A stretch of 6,194 bases of DNA from Pseudomonadota bacterium. GTDB taxonomy: Bacteria > Desulfobacterota > JAPLJL01. The notes beneath the pieces were generated by a model. The model worked only from the letters and a program-made list of their open reading frames with translations, ran no database searches and was not told where the DNA came from. The stretch spans positions 1 through 6,194 of the forward strand of contig JAPLJL010000262.1 of assembly GCA_026388615.1 (NCBI GenBank), written 5' to 3'. This document shows positions 6,162 through 6,194 of the stretch, piece after piece. The position numbers and the translations under genes are program-made. The first letter of the stretch is position 1, and each line of letters opens with the position of its first letter.

Positions 6162-6194
6162 CCGGATTCAAAATATTTTTCCCGGCCCGAGTTT

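Overview
The window looks like chromosomal DNA from a Gram-negative bacterium, most likely a member of the former Deltaproteobacteria (Desulfobacterota or Myxococcota). This is an inference from gene content, not from a marker gene. The clues are a PilZ protein fused to a START-like domain, a TRAP-type binding protein of the Tp0957-like kind, a caspase protein with LA_2272-type surface repeats behind an ECF sigma factor, and GC-rich intergenic repeats bounded by GTAGGGG/CCCCTAC. Five genes can be supported. No rRNA, tRNA, CRISPR array, transposase or phage gene was seen.

Layout. Positions 1-213 hold no gene but do hold a GC-rich repeat cluster (about 45-178). Positions 214-1008 (minus) encode a PilZ-SRPBCC fusion, probably a c-di-GMP-responsive protein. 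Across a 177-base divergent promoter region, 1186-2265 (plus) encodes a secreted DctP-family solute-binding protein without its membrane permease. The gap 2266-2502 separates convergent genes and contains a palindromic REP-like element (2350-2439).

From 6106 down to 2503 on the minus strand runs a tight three-gene operon. It encodes an ECF sigma factor (5621-6106, TTG start), a membrane protein with an anti-sigma-like N-terminus and a DUF4384-like periplasmic part (4836-5624), and an exported 778-residue caspase-family protein with a long C-terminal repeat and beta-rich region (2503-4839). Both junctions are 4-base ATGA overlaps and both downstream genes have strong ribosome binding sites. 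The operon is cut only on its promoter side by the window end at 6194.

How they may work together. The sigma factor and its membrane partner look like a signal-responsive regulatory pair whose output includes the caspase. The caspase has a signal peptide, so it should act outside the cytoplasm, where the periplasmic part of the membrane partner also lies. This three-gene module is the most interesting feature of the window. The PilZ protein and the solute-binding protein are divergently transcribed neighbours with no evident functional link to it.
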